DNA from: Allobosea sp. 117
GTDB lineage: Bacteria; Pseudomonadota; Alphaproteobacteria; Rhizobiales; Xanthobacteraceae
Direction of reading: 5' to 3'
Assembly: GCF_000702305.1 (NCBI RefSeq)
Contig: NZ_KL370890.1
Coordinates: 23,611-87,610, forward strand
DNA length: 64,000 nucleotides
Shown: positions 8,742 to 17,590 of the stretch, in pieces
Position numbering within the stretch: position 1 is the stretch's first letter
Layout: every line of letters begins with the position of its first letter
Position numbers and translations under genes: made by a program
The notes under the pieces: generated by a model
The model's input: only the letters and a program-made list of their open reading frames with translations
Database searches by the model: none
What the model was told of the DNA's origin: nothing

Positions 8742-9755
8742 CTACGCCGGCTTGAACTCCGTGCCGTGCCGGAGCATGGCGTGCATGATGATGGCGAGCC
8801 GCCGGGCAAGCGCGACCCGCGCCTTCCGCATGCTGGATCGCTTGGCGATGCCCAAAGCCCATTCCTTCAGCTTCAGAGATCCTCGGTAGCGCGTGAGCAT
8901 GACGTTCGCAGCCTCGTAGAGGAGCGTGCGCACGCGCCGGTCGCCGCATTTGGAGATGCTGCCGGTGTAGTCGACCTCGCCGGATTGATAGCGACGCGGC
9001 ACCAGGCCCAGATAGGCGCCGATGTCTCGGGAGCGCCGGAAGCGTTCGGGGTCGTCGACGGCAGCCGTGAAGGCGAGCGCCGTGATATGGCCGACGCCCG
9101 GGATCGTCATCAATTGGCGGCAGGCTTCAGATGACCTGGCCAGCTTCTTCATGTCGGCATCGATGGCCGTGATGGCGGAGAGCACGGCGCCGCGCGCCGC
9201 GATGAGGCCTCGCATAGCGGCGGACAGGCCATCGATCCCTTCGCTTGCTCGCAGCGCCTGCTCGATGAAGGCAGGGTTGAGCGCTCGCGGCAAACGGACA
9301 CCGAACACCACGGCGAGCCCGCGGATCTGGTTCTCCATCATCACACGCTGCCCGACCAGTTTCTTGCGGGCGATGATCAGCGAGCGAATGGCGTGTGCCG
9401 GGAGCGACTTCACGTGCGTTGGCTTGAAGAAGCCGGTTCGGGCGAGATGCGCCAGGCCGCGCGCATCGTTGCGGTCGGTCTTGTGGGTCGCCAGCGACTT
9501 GAGCGCCTGATAGGCCTGCCGGCTCTCGATACAGACCACCGGCAGGCCGAAGGCGACCAGGCCATGGTAGAGCATTGGCGCCATCCGACCGGTCTCGAAG
9601 ACGACCCGCCGACACGCTGGAGCCCTCGCCAGTTCTGCCTCGATGGCGTCCGGCGCAGATGTGGCCTTTGCTTCGTGAACAATAGCCCCGTCCCGGTCGA
9701 CAACGCAGATGTGCGTCGCTTCCATCGAGACATCCAGGCCCGCAAAATACTCCAT
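8742..9755 (-). CDS. IS110-family transposase (DEDD recombinase)
   Basis: 337-residue transposase starting MEYFAGLDVSMEATHI. The RuvC-like DEDD residues are visible as Asp8, Glu54 (VFETG), Asp94 and Asp97 (KTDRNDARG). The C-terminal Transposase_20 region has MTIPGVGHITALAF, then a serine-containing GSISKCGDRRVRTLLYEAAN block that in this family carries the catalytic serine. The ATG at 9755 has GAGGAG a few bases upstream. The gene is full length with no frameshift, so the element may be active. IS110 elements lack classical terminal inverted repeats, so boundaries cannot be fixed here. Confidence 0.93.
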   Translation of the reverse strand: MEYFAGLDVSMEATHICVVDRDGAIVHEAKATSAPDAIEAELARAPACRRVVFETGRMAPMLYHGLVAFGLPVVCIESRQAYQALKSLATHKTDRNDARGLAHLARTGFFKPTHVKSLPAHAIRSLIIARKKLVGQRVMMENQIRGLAVVFGVRLPRALNPAFIEQALRASEGIDGLSAAMRGLIAARGAVLSAITAIDADMKKLARSSEACRQLMTIPGVGHITALAFTAAVDDPERFRRSRDIGAYLGLVPRRYQSGEVDYTGSISKCGDRRVRTLLYEAANVMLTRYRGSLKLKEWALGIAKRSSMRKARVALARRLAIIMHAMLRHGTEFKPA

Positions 9756-9827
9756 GGTGGGTCTCCTCTTCCAATGACGGAGCCGAGCGTATCGGTCTCC
9801 GCAGAAGAGCTGCCGCCTATTACCCCA

Positions 9828-10490
9828 TGTTGAAAAAGTCGGTGTTGCTGGGTGTGTGAAGCCCTGATTCAGTCGTCCTTGGGATGGAGGACAGGCTGAT
9901 GATGGGCGAGCGGACGGGAGCGCAGGAGGCGCTGTTCTACGAGTTCGGCCTCGAGCGGTACATCCCGGCCGCCACCTTGTGCGGGCCGTTGATAGGTTCG
10001 TCGACCTGACCAACATCCGCGCGTACCTCAGGCCCTTCTACAGCGAGACCGGCCGGCCATCGATTAACCCGGAGCTGATGATCCGGATGCTGCTCGTTGG
10101 CTATTGCTTTGGGATCCGCTCCGAGCGGCGGCTGTGCGAGGAGGTTCCGGCTGAGGCTGGAAGGCCGCGTGCCTGACCATTCCACATTCTCGAAGAACTG
10201 TCATGGCGCTTCCGCGACAGTGACCTGTTGCGCGAGTTGTTCGAGACGACAGTCCGACGCCGCGTCGAGCAGGACCTGGTGGGTGGCGAAGGCTTCGCCG
10301 TCGATGCCAGCCCGATCACGCCAACAAGCAGCGGTCCGCCGCGGCCTCGGAACAAGTGGACTGGGAGGGTCTCGCCAAGACCCGTCGCTCGGTCCGGGAA
10401 TATCTCGACACGCTCGACGAGGCGGCTCGGGGTGCGGCCAGCGAGGTGAAGCCGAAATTTGTCTCAAAGACTGATCCGGCGGCACGGCCA
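9828..10490 (+). pseudogene. Truncated, frameshifted IS1182-type transposase remnant
   Basis: A degraded transposase with typical IS1182 family sequence. It begins at ATG 9899 (MMGERTGAQEALFYEFGLERYIPAATL), shifts frame near 9977 to LRAVDRFVDLTNIRAYLRPFY and GRPSINPELMIRMLLVGYCFG, and loses the segment after RSERRLCEEV. It resumes with LEGRVPDHSTFSKN, shifts again to FRDSDLLRELFETTV and GGEGFAVDAS, and ends with VDWEGLAKTRRSVREYL up to KPKFVSKTDPAA near 10485. The C-terminal catalytic half is missing. The GTTGAAAAAGTC sequence at about 9833 resembles an IS1182 terminal repeat. Non-functional. Confidence 0.8.
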
Positions 10491-10618
10491 CCCCGGCAAT
10501 CATGGTCAGAGCCAGCGCCCGTCCGAGCGCCTCGCCGTCGGCGCGAGCTGGCGCTGACATCACGTTTCACTCCAAGGAGGCAACGGTTGCGCTGCGCGCC
10601 TCGGCCGAAGACAAGGTC

Positions 10619-11224
10619 TTAGCACTGTCCTGGCCGTGCATCGCCAGCAGATGACGCTGCCAGCACGCTCCTAGCGGCCGCTTGCAGGAACCGCTTCGAC
10701 AAGTGCGTATCATTGACGGCGCGCGCCAGGAGCACCGCTCCGACCATCGTCGAGAGAGCAGCCATGGCTTTGCTGCCCGGCTCCTCGCCGTCGGCGTCGA
10801 CCATCCATCGACCGAGCAGCGCGAGGTATTCTTGGATTCCGGCTTCGAATGACGCCTTCACGTCGGCACCCTGTCTGGCGGCATCCGAGCCAAGGGCGAC
10901 GACCGGGCAGCCATCCATCCTCTCCGCGCAGTGCTCCGCGCTGAGATAGAACGCGATCACCTCGCCGAGCGGGTCCTGGGGATTGGCCGCGGCCGCGTCC
11001 GACCATCGGCGGAAAGCGCTCTCCAACGCCCGCCTGGAAGCCTGCGCCGCCAGATCGTCCTTGGAGTGGAACTGCTTGTAGAACGCGCCCTGCGTCAGCC
11101 CGGCGCTCTCCATCAGGCCCTTCAGGCCGATTCCATCGAAGCCGCGTTCCCGAAACAGGCGGCTTGCCACATTGATCACCGTCTGCCGGTTCTCCTCGGC
11201 CTGCACACGACTGACCCTCATCAT
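10619..11224 (-). CDS. TetR-family transcriptional repressor
   Basis: 201-residue regulator. The N-terminal helix-turn-helix spans about residues 10-55 (NRQTVINVASRLFRERGFDGIGLKGLMESAGLTQGAFYKQF in the usual TetR pattern), followed by an all-helical ligand domain. It is divergent from the membrane fusion protein and RND pump genes, with an 82-bp shared promoter region containing two nested palindromes. By analogy with AcrR/TtgR-type systems it probably represses the pump and itself until a toxic ligand binds. The ligand is not predictable. Confidence 0.9.
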   Translation of the reverse strand: MMRVSRVQAEENRQTVINVASRLFRERGFDGIGLKGLMESAGLTQGAFYKQFHSKDDLAAQASRRALESAFRRWSDAAAANPQDPLGEVIAFYLSAEHCAERMDGCPVVALGSDAARQGADVKASFEAGIQEYLALLGRWMVDADGEEPGSKAMAALSTMVGAVLLARAVNDTHLSKRFLQAAARSVLAASSAGDARPGQC

Positions 11225-11235
11225 CGGCCTCCATA

Positions 11236-11288
11236 ATTAGATTGCGTTCGACATCTATATCCAATATAGAGTTCACTCGCAATCTAAT
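11236..11288. promoter_or_regulatory. Divergent promoter/operator between tetR and the efflux operon
   Basis: Two nested perfect inverted repeats: the outer ATTAGATTGCG (11236-11246) and CGCAATCTAAT (11278-11288), and the inner TCTATAT-cca-ATATAGA (11254-11270), which also looks like a -10 element. An AT-rich palindrome in an otherwise GC-rich region between divergent tetR and pump genes is the expected form of a TetR operator. Confidence 0.7.
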
Positions 11289-11306
11289 ACAGCGAGTGCC
11301 ACGGCC

Positions 11307-12416
11307 ATGAAAAGGAAGCCTGCCATTGTACTGGGAGGCGTGCTCGTTGCGGGGGTGGGGGCGGCTGCCTTCGCCGCGCTTTCGCTTCGCACGCAGGAAG
11401 CATCCGCCGTGAGCGATCCGCGGCAGGAGGCGCCGATTGTCAGGCTGACCACGGCTGCGCGGGTGAGCGGGACCGAACGCGGCTTCACGGGCATCATCGG
11501 GGCGCGGGTGCAGAGCAATCCCGGCTTTCGCGTTCCCGGGAAAATCATAGAGCGGCTCGTGAACGTTGGTGAGCAGGTCAAGGCCGGCCAACCGCTGATG
11601 CGGATCGACGAAGCCGACCTTCGCCTTGCACTCACGGCCAAGCGCAACGCGGCCGCCGCGGCTCGTGCAGCTTTCGTTCAGTCGGAAGCGGATGAGCGAC
11701 GATACGCCAAGCTGGTGAGCGATGGCTGGTCTTCCCGACAGCGCTACGAACTGGCGAAAGCCGCGCTGGATACGGCCGCGGCGCAACTCGCAGCGGCCGA
11801 AGCCGACGCGCGGGTCGCGGAGAACGAGACGACCTATTCGGTTCTGGTGGCGGACGCAGATGGTACGGTCGTCGAAACGCTCGGCGAACCGGGCCAGGTG
11901 GTCTCCGCCGGCCAGCCGGTGGTCCGGCTCGCCCAGGCGGGGCCTCGCGAAGCGGTGGTTGCATTGCCCGAGACGATCCGGCCGGCGATCGGCTCGACAG
12001 CCGAGGCCAGCATGTATGGAGGTGATGGCCGCCGCTATGCGGCACATCTGCGGCAGTTGTCGGATTCCGCCGATCCCCAGACCCGCACCTACGAGGCGCG
12101 CTACGTGCTCGACGGCGAGGCCGCATCAGCACCGCTGGGCGCGACGGTAACCATTCGGCTTGCGAGCCAGGCGAGCCAGCCGCAAGTCCAGGTGCCGCTC
12201 GGAGCCGTGCTTGATGACGGCGAGAAGACCGGCGTTTGGGTTTTGGACCGCGCCACCTCGACGGTAACGTTCCGGCCCGTCAGGTTGGTGCGCGTGACCA
12301 CCGAAACAGCCGTGATCTCCGGGCTGAACTCAGGGGATCCGGTCATTTCGCTCGGCGCTCATCTTCTGCAGGAAGGCGCTCACGTCCGCACCGCTTCTCA
12401 AAGCGGGGGCAACTGA
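11307..12416 (+). CDS. RND efflux periplasmic adaptor (membrane fusion protein)
   Basis: 369-residue HlyD/AcrA-like adaptor that links the inner-membrane pump to an outer-membrane channel. The N-terminus has a single hydrophobic segment (about residues 6-28). The lipoyl half-motifs are GFRVPGKIIERLVNVGEQVKAGQPL and VLVADADGTVVETLGEPGQVVSAGQPVV, flanking an alpha-hairpin (about residues 105-170), then the beta-barrel and membrane-proximal domains. Its stop overlaps the RND gene start (TGATG). No outer-membrane channel gene is next to it, so a TolC-like partner must be encoded elsewhere. Confidence 0.92.
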   Translation: MKRKPAIVLGGVLVAGVGAAAFAALSLRTQEASAVSDPRQEAPIVRLTTAARVSGTERGFTGIIGARVQSNPGFRVPGKIIERLVNVGEQVKAGQPLMRIDEADLRLALTAKRNAAAAARAAFVQSEADERRYAKLVSDGWSSRQRYELAKAALDTAAAQLAAAEADARVAENETTYSVLVADADGTVVETLGEPGQVVSAGQPVVRLAQAGPREAVVALPETIRPAIGSTAEASMYGGDGRRYAAHLRQLSDSADPQTRTYEARYVLDGEAASAPLGATVTIRLASQASQPQVQVPLGAVLDDGEKTGVWVLDRATSTVTFRPVRLVRVTTETAVISGLNSGDPVISLGAHLLQEGAHVRTASQSGGN

Positions 12417-15400
12417 TGAGCCTCAATCTTTCCGCGATCGCCGTCCGCGAACGGGCGGTCACTCTGTTCTTCATCCTGCTGCTGGTGGCCGCCGGCGCCT
12501 ACGCCTTCGTCATGCTCGGGCGGGCGGAGGACCCGAACTTCACCATCAAGACCCTGACGGTCACCACGGCGTGGCCGGGCGCGACGGCGCGCGAGATGCA
12601 GGACCTGGTCGCCGAGCCGCTGGAGAAGCGGATTCAGGAGCTGACCTGGTACGACCGGGTCGAGACGACCACGCGGCCGGGCTACGCCTATATGACGGTC
12701 ACACTGAAGGACAGTACGCCGCCATCGGTCGTGCAGGAGGAGTTCTATCAGGCCCGCAAGAAGCTCGCGGACGAAGCCCGCAACCTGCCGTCCGGCGTCT
12801 ACGGCCCCTTCGTCAACGACGAATATTCGGATGTGAGCTTCGCCCTTTATGCGCTGAAGGCCAAGGGCATGCCGATGCGCGAGCTGACCCGGCAGGCCGA
12901 GGTGATCCGCCAGGACCTCCTGCACGTGCCCGGCGTCAAGAAGATCAACATTCTCGGTGAACGTCCCGAACAGATTTTCGTCGAGTTCTCCCACGCCAAG
13001 CTGGCAACCCTAGGCGTGTCGGCGCTGGACATCGTCGCCGCCTTGCAGCGGCAGAACACCGTCACGCCGGCGGGCTCGATCGATACGCGGGGGCCGCGGG
13101 TCTTCATCCGGGTCGACGGTGCGTTCGATAGCATTCAGACGATCGCCGACACCCCGATCGTCGCTGCGGGGCGGACGCTGAAGCTTTCTGACATCGCCGA
13201 GGTTCGCCGCGGCTATGAAGATCCTCCCACCTACCTCATCCGACGTCAGGGCGAGCCCACCATCATGCTCGCGGCGGTCATGCAGGAGGGCGGGGATGGT
13301 CTCGCGCTGGGCAAGGCGCTGGAGGACAGGACCGCGGCTATCGCACAGACGCTGCCGCTCGGGATGACGCTCGACAAGGTGACCGATCAGGCCGTGAACA
13401 TCGCCTCGGCGGTCGACGAATTCATGATGAAGTTTGCGATGGCGCTCGGCGTCGTGCTGCTGGTGAGCCTCGTCAGCCTCGGGTGGCGCGTCGGTATCGT
13501 CGTGGCGGCCGCCGTCCCGCTGACCCTTGCCGTCGTGTTCCTCATCATGCTCGAGACCGGCCGGTTCTTCGACCGCATCACGCTCGGCGCCCTCATCCTG
13601 GCGCTCGGCCTGCTCGTCGACGACGCCATCATCGCCATCGAGGTGATGGTGGTGAAGATGGAAGAGGGCATGGACCGCATCAGGGCGGCGGCCTATGCGT
13701 GGAGCCATACTGCGGCACCGATGCTGTCGGGTACGCTGGTAACGATCGCCGGCTTCCTGCCCGTCGGCTTCGCCCGCTCGACCGCCGGCGAATATGCCGG
13801 CAACATCTTCTGGGTCGTCGGCTTCGCGCTCATCGTATCCTGGATCGTCGCGGTGATCTTCACGCCCTATCTGGGCGTCAGGATGCTGCCGGAGATCAAG
13901 CCGATCCCGGGCGGGTCGCACGCGATTTACGATACGCCGACCTATCGCCGCCTGCGCAGCCTCATCACCTTTGCCGTGCGCCACAAATTCCTGACCTGCG
14001 CCGTCGTCGGCATCGCCTTCGCACTGTCCGTTGTCGGCATGGGCGCGGTGAAGCAGCAGTTCTTCCCGACATCCGACCGGCCGGAAGTGCTGGTGGAGGT
14101 CCGCCTGCCGGAAGGCACCAGCATTGAGACCACGACCGCCACGGTCGAAAAGCTAGAACATTGGCTGGACAGCCAGCCCGAGGCCAGGATCGTCACGAGC
14201 TATGTCGGCCAGGGCGCGCCGCGCTTCTTCTTCGCGATGGCGCCGGAGCTGCCCGATCCCGCCTTCGCCAAGATCGTCGTGCTGACCCCCGACGCCGAGG
14301 CGCGCGAGGCGTTGAAGCATCGCCTGCGCGACGCACTGGCGCAGGGGCTGGCTCCCGAGGCCTATGTCCGCGTCACCCAGCTCGTCTTCGGTCCCTATAC
14401 GCCGTTCCCGGTCGAGTTCCGGGTCACGGGACCCGATCCCGCGCAGCTCTACGGCATCTCGGAAAAAGCTCTCGCCATCATGCGCGGCGTGCCCGACGTG
14501 CGGCAGGCCAATCGCGACTGGGGCAACCGCACACCCGTGCTGCGCTTCGTGCCGGATCAGGATCGGCTGAATCTGCTCGGCCTGTCGCCGGCGGAGGTCG
14601 GCCAGCAGCTTCAATTCCTCCTCACCGGCATCCCTGTCACGCAGGTGCGCGAGGATATCCGGAATGTCCCGATCGTGGCGCGTAGCGCCGGGTCCGAGAG
14701 ACTCGATCCGACGCGGCTCGCGGATTTCTCGCTGATGAGCCGCGACGGGCGTCAGATCCCGCTCGACCAGATCGGGCATTCCGAAATCCGCATGGAGGAA
14801 CCGATCCTCAAACGCCGCGACCGGACCCCCGTCATCACGATCCGCTCGGACATCAACGAGACGACCCAGCCTCCGGAGGTCTCAAAGCAGATCATGACCG
14901 CACTCCAGCCGCTGATCGCCTCGCTTCCGGCCGGCTACAGCATCCGGTTCGGCGGATCGATCGAAGAGGCCGGCAAGGCCAATGCCGCCCTGGGCAAGGT
15001 CTTTCCGCTGATGATCGCCGTGACGCTCGTCGTCATCATGCTCCAGGTGCGGTCCTTTTCGATGATGGCGATGGTGATGCTGACGGCTCCGCTCGGCGTT
15101 GTCGGGGTGGTCCCGACATTGATCGCCTTCAACCAGCCCTTCGGATTCAACGCCATCCTTGGCCTGATAGGCCTCGCCGGCATCCTGATGCGCAACACGC
15201 TGATCCTGACCGAACAGATCAAGGAGAACCGCGTGGCCGGCCTCGACGACTATCACGCCGTCATCGAGGCCACGGTGCAACGCACGCGCCCCGTGATCCT
15301 CACCGCCCTTGCCGCCGTGCTCGCCTTCATCCCCCTGACGCACTCCGTCTTCTGGGGGTCGATGGCCTATACGCTGATCGGCGGCACGGCGGTCGGCACG

Positions 15401-15526
15401 GTGCTGATCCTGCTCTTCCTGCCCGCGCTCTATGCCGCATGGTTCCGGATCAAGCCGATCGCAGACGAGGCTCCAGAGATCTCGGCTGAGCAGCCGGAGC
15501 TGCGCACAGCAATGGCTGCCGAGTAG
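12416..15526 (+). CDS. RND-family multidrug efflux permease
   Basis: 1036-residue inner-membrane pump of the AcrB/HAE-1 superfamily. It has the usual layout of TM1 (about residues 14-34), a large periplasmic loop, TM2-6, a second periplasmic loop starting near QQFFPTSDRPEVLVEVRLP, then TM7-12. The proton-relay aspartate pair in TM4 is visible in LILALGLLVDDAIIAIEV, and GYSIRFGGSIEEAGKANAALGK precedes the last membrane domain. The ATG at 12416 overlaps the adaptor stop; the frame continues upstream but only as a shadow. Substrate is unknown; drugs, solvents or organic acids are all possible. Confidence 0.93.
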   Translation: MSLNLSAIAVRERAVTLFFILLLVAAGAYAFVMLGRAEDPNFTIKTLTVTTAWPGATAREMQDLVAEPLEKRIQELTWYDRVETTTRPGYAYMTVTLKDSTPPSVVQEEFYQARKKLADEARNLPSGVYGPFVNDEYSDVSFALYALKAKGMPMRELTRQAEVIRQDLLHVPGVKKINILGERPEQIFVEFSHAKLATLGVSALDIVAALQRQNTVTPAGSIDTRGPRVFIRVDGAFDSIQTIADTPIVAAGRTLKLSDIAEVRRGYEDPPTYLIRRQGEPTIMLAAVMQEGGDGLALGKALEDRTAAIAQTLPLGMTLDKVTDQAVNIASAVDEFMMKFAMALGVVLLVSLVSLGWRVGIVVAAAVPLTLAVVFLIMLETGRFFDRITLGALILALGLLVDDAIIAIEVMVVKMEEGMDRIRAAAYAWSHTAAPMLSGTLVTIAGFLPVGFARSTAGEYAGNIFWVVGFALIVSWIVAVIFTPYLGVRMLPEIKPIPGGSHAIYDTPTYRRLRSLITFAVRHKFLTCAVVGIAFALSVVGMGAVKQQFFPTSDRPEVLVEVRLPEGTSIETTTATVEKLEHWLDSQPEARIVTSYVGQGAPRFFFAMAPELPDPAFAKIVVLTPDAEAREALKHRLRDALAQGLAPEAYVRVTQLVFGPYTPFPVEFRVTGPDPAQLYGISEKALAIMRGVPDVRQANRDWGNRTPVLRFVPDQDRLNLLGLSPAEVGQQLQFLLTGIPVTQVREDIRNVPIVARSAGSERLDPTRLADFSLMSRDGRQIPLDQIGHSEIRMEEPILKRRDRTPVITIRSDINETTQPPEVSKQIMTALQPLIASLPAGYSIRFGGSIEEAGKANAALGKVFPLMIAVTLVVIMLQVRSFSMMAMVMLTAPLGVVGVVPTLIAFNQPFGFNAILGLIGLAGILMRNTLILTEQIKENRVAGLDDYHAVIEATVQRTRPVILTALAAVLAFIPLTHSVFWGSMAYTLIGGTAVGTVLILLFLPALYAAWFRIKPIADEAPEISAEQPELRTAMAAE

Positions 15527-15529
15527 GGC

Positions 15530-15564
15530 TCTGCCAGCGCGTGAGATGCTCGCCCGCTGGCAGA
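15530..15564 (+). terminator. Hairpin after the RND operon
   Basis: A perfect 10-bp inverted repeat TCTGCCAGCG / CGCTGGCAGA with a 15-bp loop starts 3 bp after the RND stop codon. There is no T-run, so it is a weak intrinsic terminator or an mRNA 3'-end protecting structure. Confidence 0.6.
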
Positions 15565-15673
15565 ACCCGCACTGACCGCTTGACGTTTCCTGTTGGGAGC
15601 GCGGGAAGGGTGACGCGTCATGGCGCGACCGTCGAGCGCAATTCCTCAATAAGGCCTCGCCCCGCTCGCGCTC

Positions 15674-16567
15674 TTACCGGTCGAGGCCCCAAACGTCCGG
15701 ATTTCGTGCGAAGTACTCGATCAGCATCTCCGTGAGCACCCTCACTTTCCGCGTGGGATGCTGACCCGGCGGCCGGACGACATACGCGCCTGCCGAAGGT
15801 GGGGGATAGCGCGTCATCACCGGAACGAGCGCGCCGGAGGCCACATATTCGTGCGTGATGCAGTCGGGGAGCCAGGCAATGCCCAGTCCTGCCGCCGCGG
15901 CGGCGGCGAGCGCCGTCGCGTTGTCGGCCTTGAACCTGCCCTGCGGCTGAACCGTGATGACCTTGTCGCCATCCATGAACTGCCAGGCTTCCGTTCCTTG
16001 CATGAGCGCCTGGTGGCTGGCGAGCTGCTCTACCGTCTCGGGTGAACCATGCGCTCTGATGTAGTCAGGGCTTGCGACAAGCTTTCCATAGATCGGCCCG
16101 ATGCGCTTCGCGATCAGGTTGGAGTCCTGAAGGTAGCCGACCCGGATCGCGCAATCGAAACCCTCCGCGATCAGATCGACGAAGCGATCGCCGTAGGAGG
16201 TGTGGATATGGAGCAGCGGGTGGTGTTGCGCCATTTGCGCAACCACCGGGGCAAAGTGGGTCGGGCCGAAAGAAAGCGGCATGGCAATCCTCAGGCGGCC
16301 GCGCAGCTCACCGGTGGGGAGGATCGCTTCCCTCGCGGTGTCGATCTCGGCGCTGGCCCGGGCCGCATGATCCCTGAACGTGATACCCGCTTCCGTGAGC
16401 GCGGCGCCGCGGGTCGTTCGCGCAAGAAGCTGGACGCCTAGCTCCGCTTCGATCCGGAGAAGCCGCCGACTGACGATCGACTTGGAGACGCCGAGCCGGC
16501 GCGCGGCGGCCGATACACCCCCGGCATCGGCCACGGCGACGAAAGTCTGCAGATCCTCGATGTCCAA
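15674..16567 (-). CDS. LysR-family regulator
   Basis: 297-residue LysR regulator. The winged helix-turn-helix is MDIEDLQTFVAVADAGGVSAAARRLGVSKSIVSRRLLRIEAELG-like, followed by a periplasmic-binding-protein-like effector domain with LRIAMPLSFGPTHFAPVVAQM. The DSNLIAKRIGP and LASHQALMQG segments are typical of the CrgA/DmlR-like subgroup. It is divergent from the isochorismatase-type hydrolase gene and is its likely regulator. The effector is unknown. Confidence 0.92.
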   Translation of the reverse strand: MDIEDLQTFVAVADAGGVSAAARRLGVSKSIVSRRLLRIEAELGVQLLARTTRGAALTEAGITFRDHAARASAEIDTAREAILPTGELRGRLRIAMPLSFGPTHFAPVVAQMAQHHPLLHIHTSYGDRFVDLIAEGFDCAIRVGYLQDSNLIAKRIGPIYGKLVASPDYIRAHGSPETVEQLASHQALMQGTEAWQFMDGDKVITVQPQGRFKADNATALAAAAAAGLGIAWLPDCITHEYVASGALVPVMTRYPPPSAGAYVVRPPGQHPTRKVRVLTEMLIEYFARNPDVWGLDR

Positions 16568-16595
16568 GTTGGCGTTCCCCGTTTTGCGACACAGC

Positions 16596-16612
16596 GTGCC
16601 GGTCTATGGCAC
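16596..16612. promoter_or_regulatory. Candidate LysR binding site
   Basis: GTGCC-N7-GGCAC, an interrupted dyad centred 37 bp upstream of the lysR start and 117 bp upstream of the hydrolase start. The position suits LysR autoregulation, but the dyad is short and may be chance. Confidence 0.35.
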
Positions 16613-16720
16613 TATCTCATCACCTAACGGAACGGCAAATTGCGCCCGGCAAGCGTCGCCCGCTGGCGCATGTCTTCCGCAAAACCAGCGCCGCTCCAAA
16701 CGGCAGCAAAGGACGCAGCA

Positions 16721-17374
16721 ATGACTTTTCGTAACGGCCTTGCTTCGCTTCTTCGTCCCGAAGACTCGGTCCTCGTTCTGATCGATCACCAGCCCTACCA
16801 GCTCGCCAACCTGAACAGCCACGAGCCGCAGATGGTGATCAACAATACGGCGGCCCTTGCGAAGACCGCCAGGGCCTTCGGTGTCCCCACCATCCTGACC
16901 TCCGTGATCGCCGAGCGGGGCGGGCTGCTGTTCCCCCAGATCACCGAGGTGTTTCCGGGCCAGGAGGTGATCGACCGGACGCTCATCAACACCTGGCAGG
17001 ACCCGAAGGTGGTGGATGTGGTCAAGGCGACCGGACGCAAGCAGTTGATCATCGCCGGCCTGTGGACCGAGGTGTGCGTCGCCATGCCGGTGATCCAGGC
17101 TCTCGGCGAGGGCTGGGATGTAACGGTGGTCACCGATGCCTCCGGCGGCATTTCGGTCGAATCCCACGAGGTCGCCATAAAGCGCATGATCGCCGCCGGC
17201 GCGAACGTGATGACCTGGATGGCTGTGGCCGGCGAATGGCAGCGCGACTGGGCCCGGCTCGACACCGCCGTCAAGCTGACCGAGGTGCTCGTGCAGCACG
17301 GGGGCGGCAGCGGCATCGCCTATCTGTGGGAGCAGCAACTGCTCCGCACGCCGGTGCCGAGCGCCGCAGGCTGA
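16721..17374 (+). CDS. Isochorismatase-family (cysteine) hydrolase, YcaC-like
   Basis: 217-residue hydrolase of the isochorismatase-like superfamily. The catalytic Asp is in VLVLIDHQPYQL and the nucleophilic Cys in IIAGLWTEVCVAMPV; a conserved Lys in the middle completes the expected triad. VTDASGGISVESHEVAIKRM is typical of YcaC-type enzymes, for which no physiological substrate is settled. The ATG at 16721 has AAAGGA upstream and is preferred over earlier in-frame starts. Divergent from the adjacent LysR gene. Confidence 0.88.
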   Translation: MTFRNGLASLLRPEDSVLVLIDHQPYQLANLNSHEPQMVINNTAALAKTARAFGVPTILTSVIAERGGLLFPQITEVFPGQEVIDRTLINTWQDPKVVDVVKATGRKQLIIAGLWTEVCVAMPVIQALGEGWDVTVVTDASGGISVESHEVAIKRMIAAGANVMTWMAVAGEWQRDWARLDTAVKLTEVLVQHGGGSGIAYLWEQQLLRTPVPSAAG

Positions 17375-17590
17375 TCAGAGTCGGGATGGCGGGGAGCTCG
17401 ATACGCGTCGAAATCGATCCGTATGTGGAGCCTCGCCACCCTCGCCTCGCGGGGAAGCCTTGTGATGTCGGGCAAGCCGGCACTTGAGACGAACCGCCGG
17501 GAGGGATTTCGCGCCCCGCAGTCAAAGCCCAGAGAGCAAAGCCCAAAGAACGACGTGTTTCCCCCCTTGCGACGATCAGGCGAGCCGAGA

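Noticed and set aside
8468..8755. A 95-codon plus-strand frame near the IS110 transposase
   Set aside because: Overlaps the transposase end and the structured flank, with no recognisable domain or ribosome site.
12236..12415. N-terminal extension of the RND permease
   Set aside because: Overlaps the adaptor gene; the coupled ATG at 12416 gives the normal N-terminus of the family.
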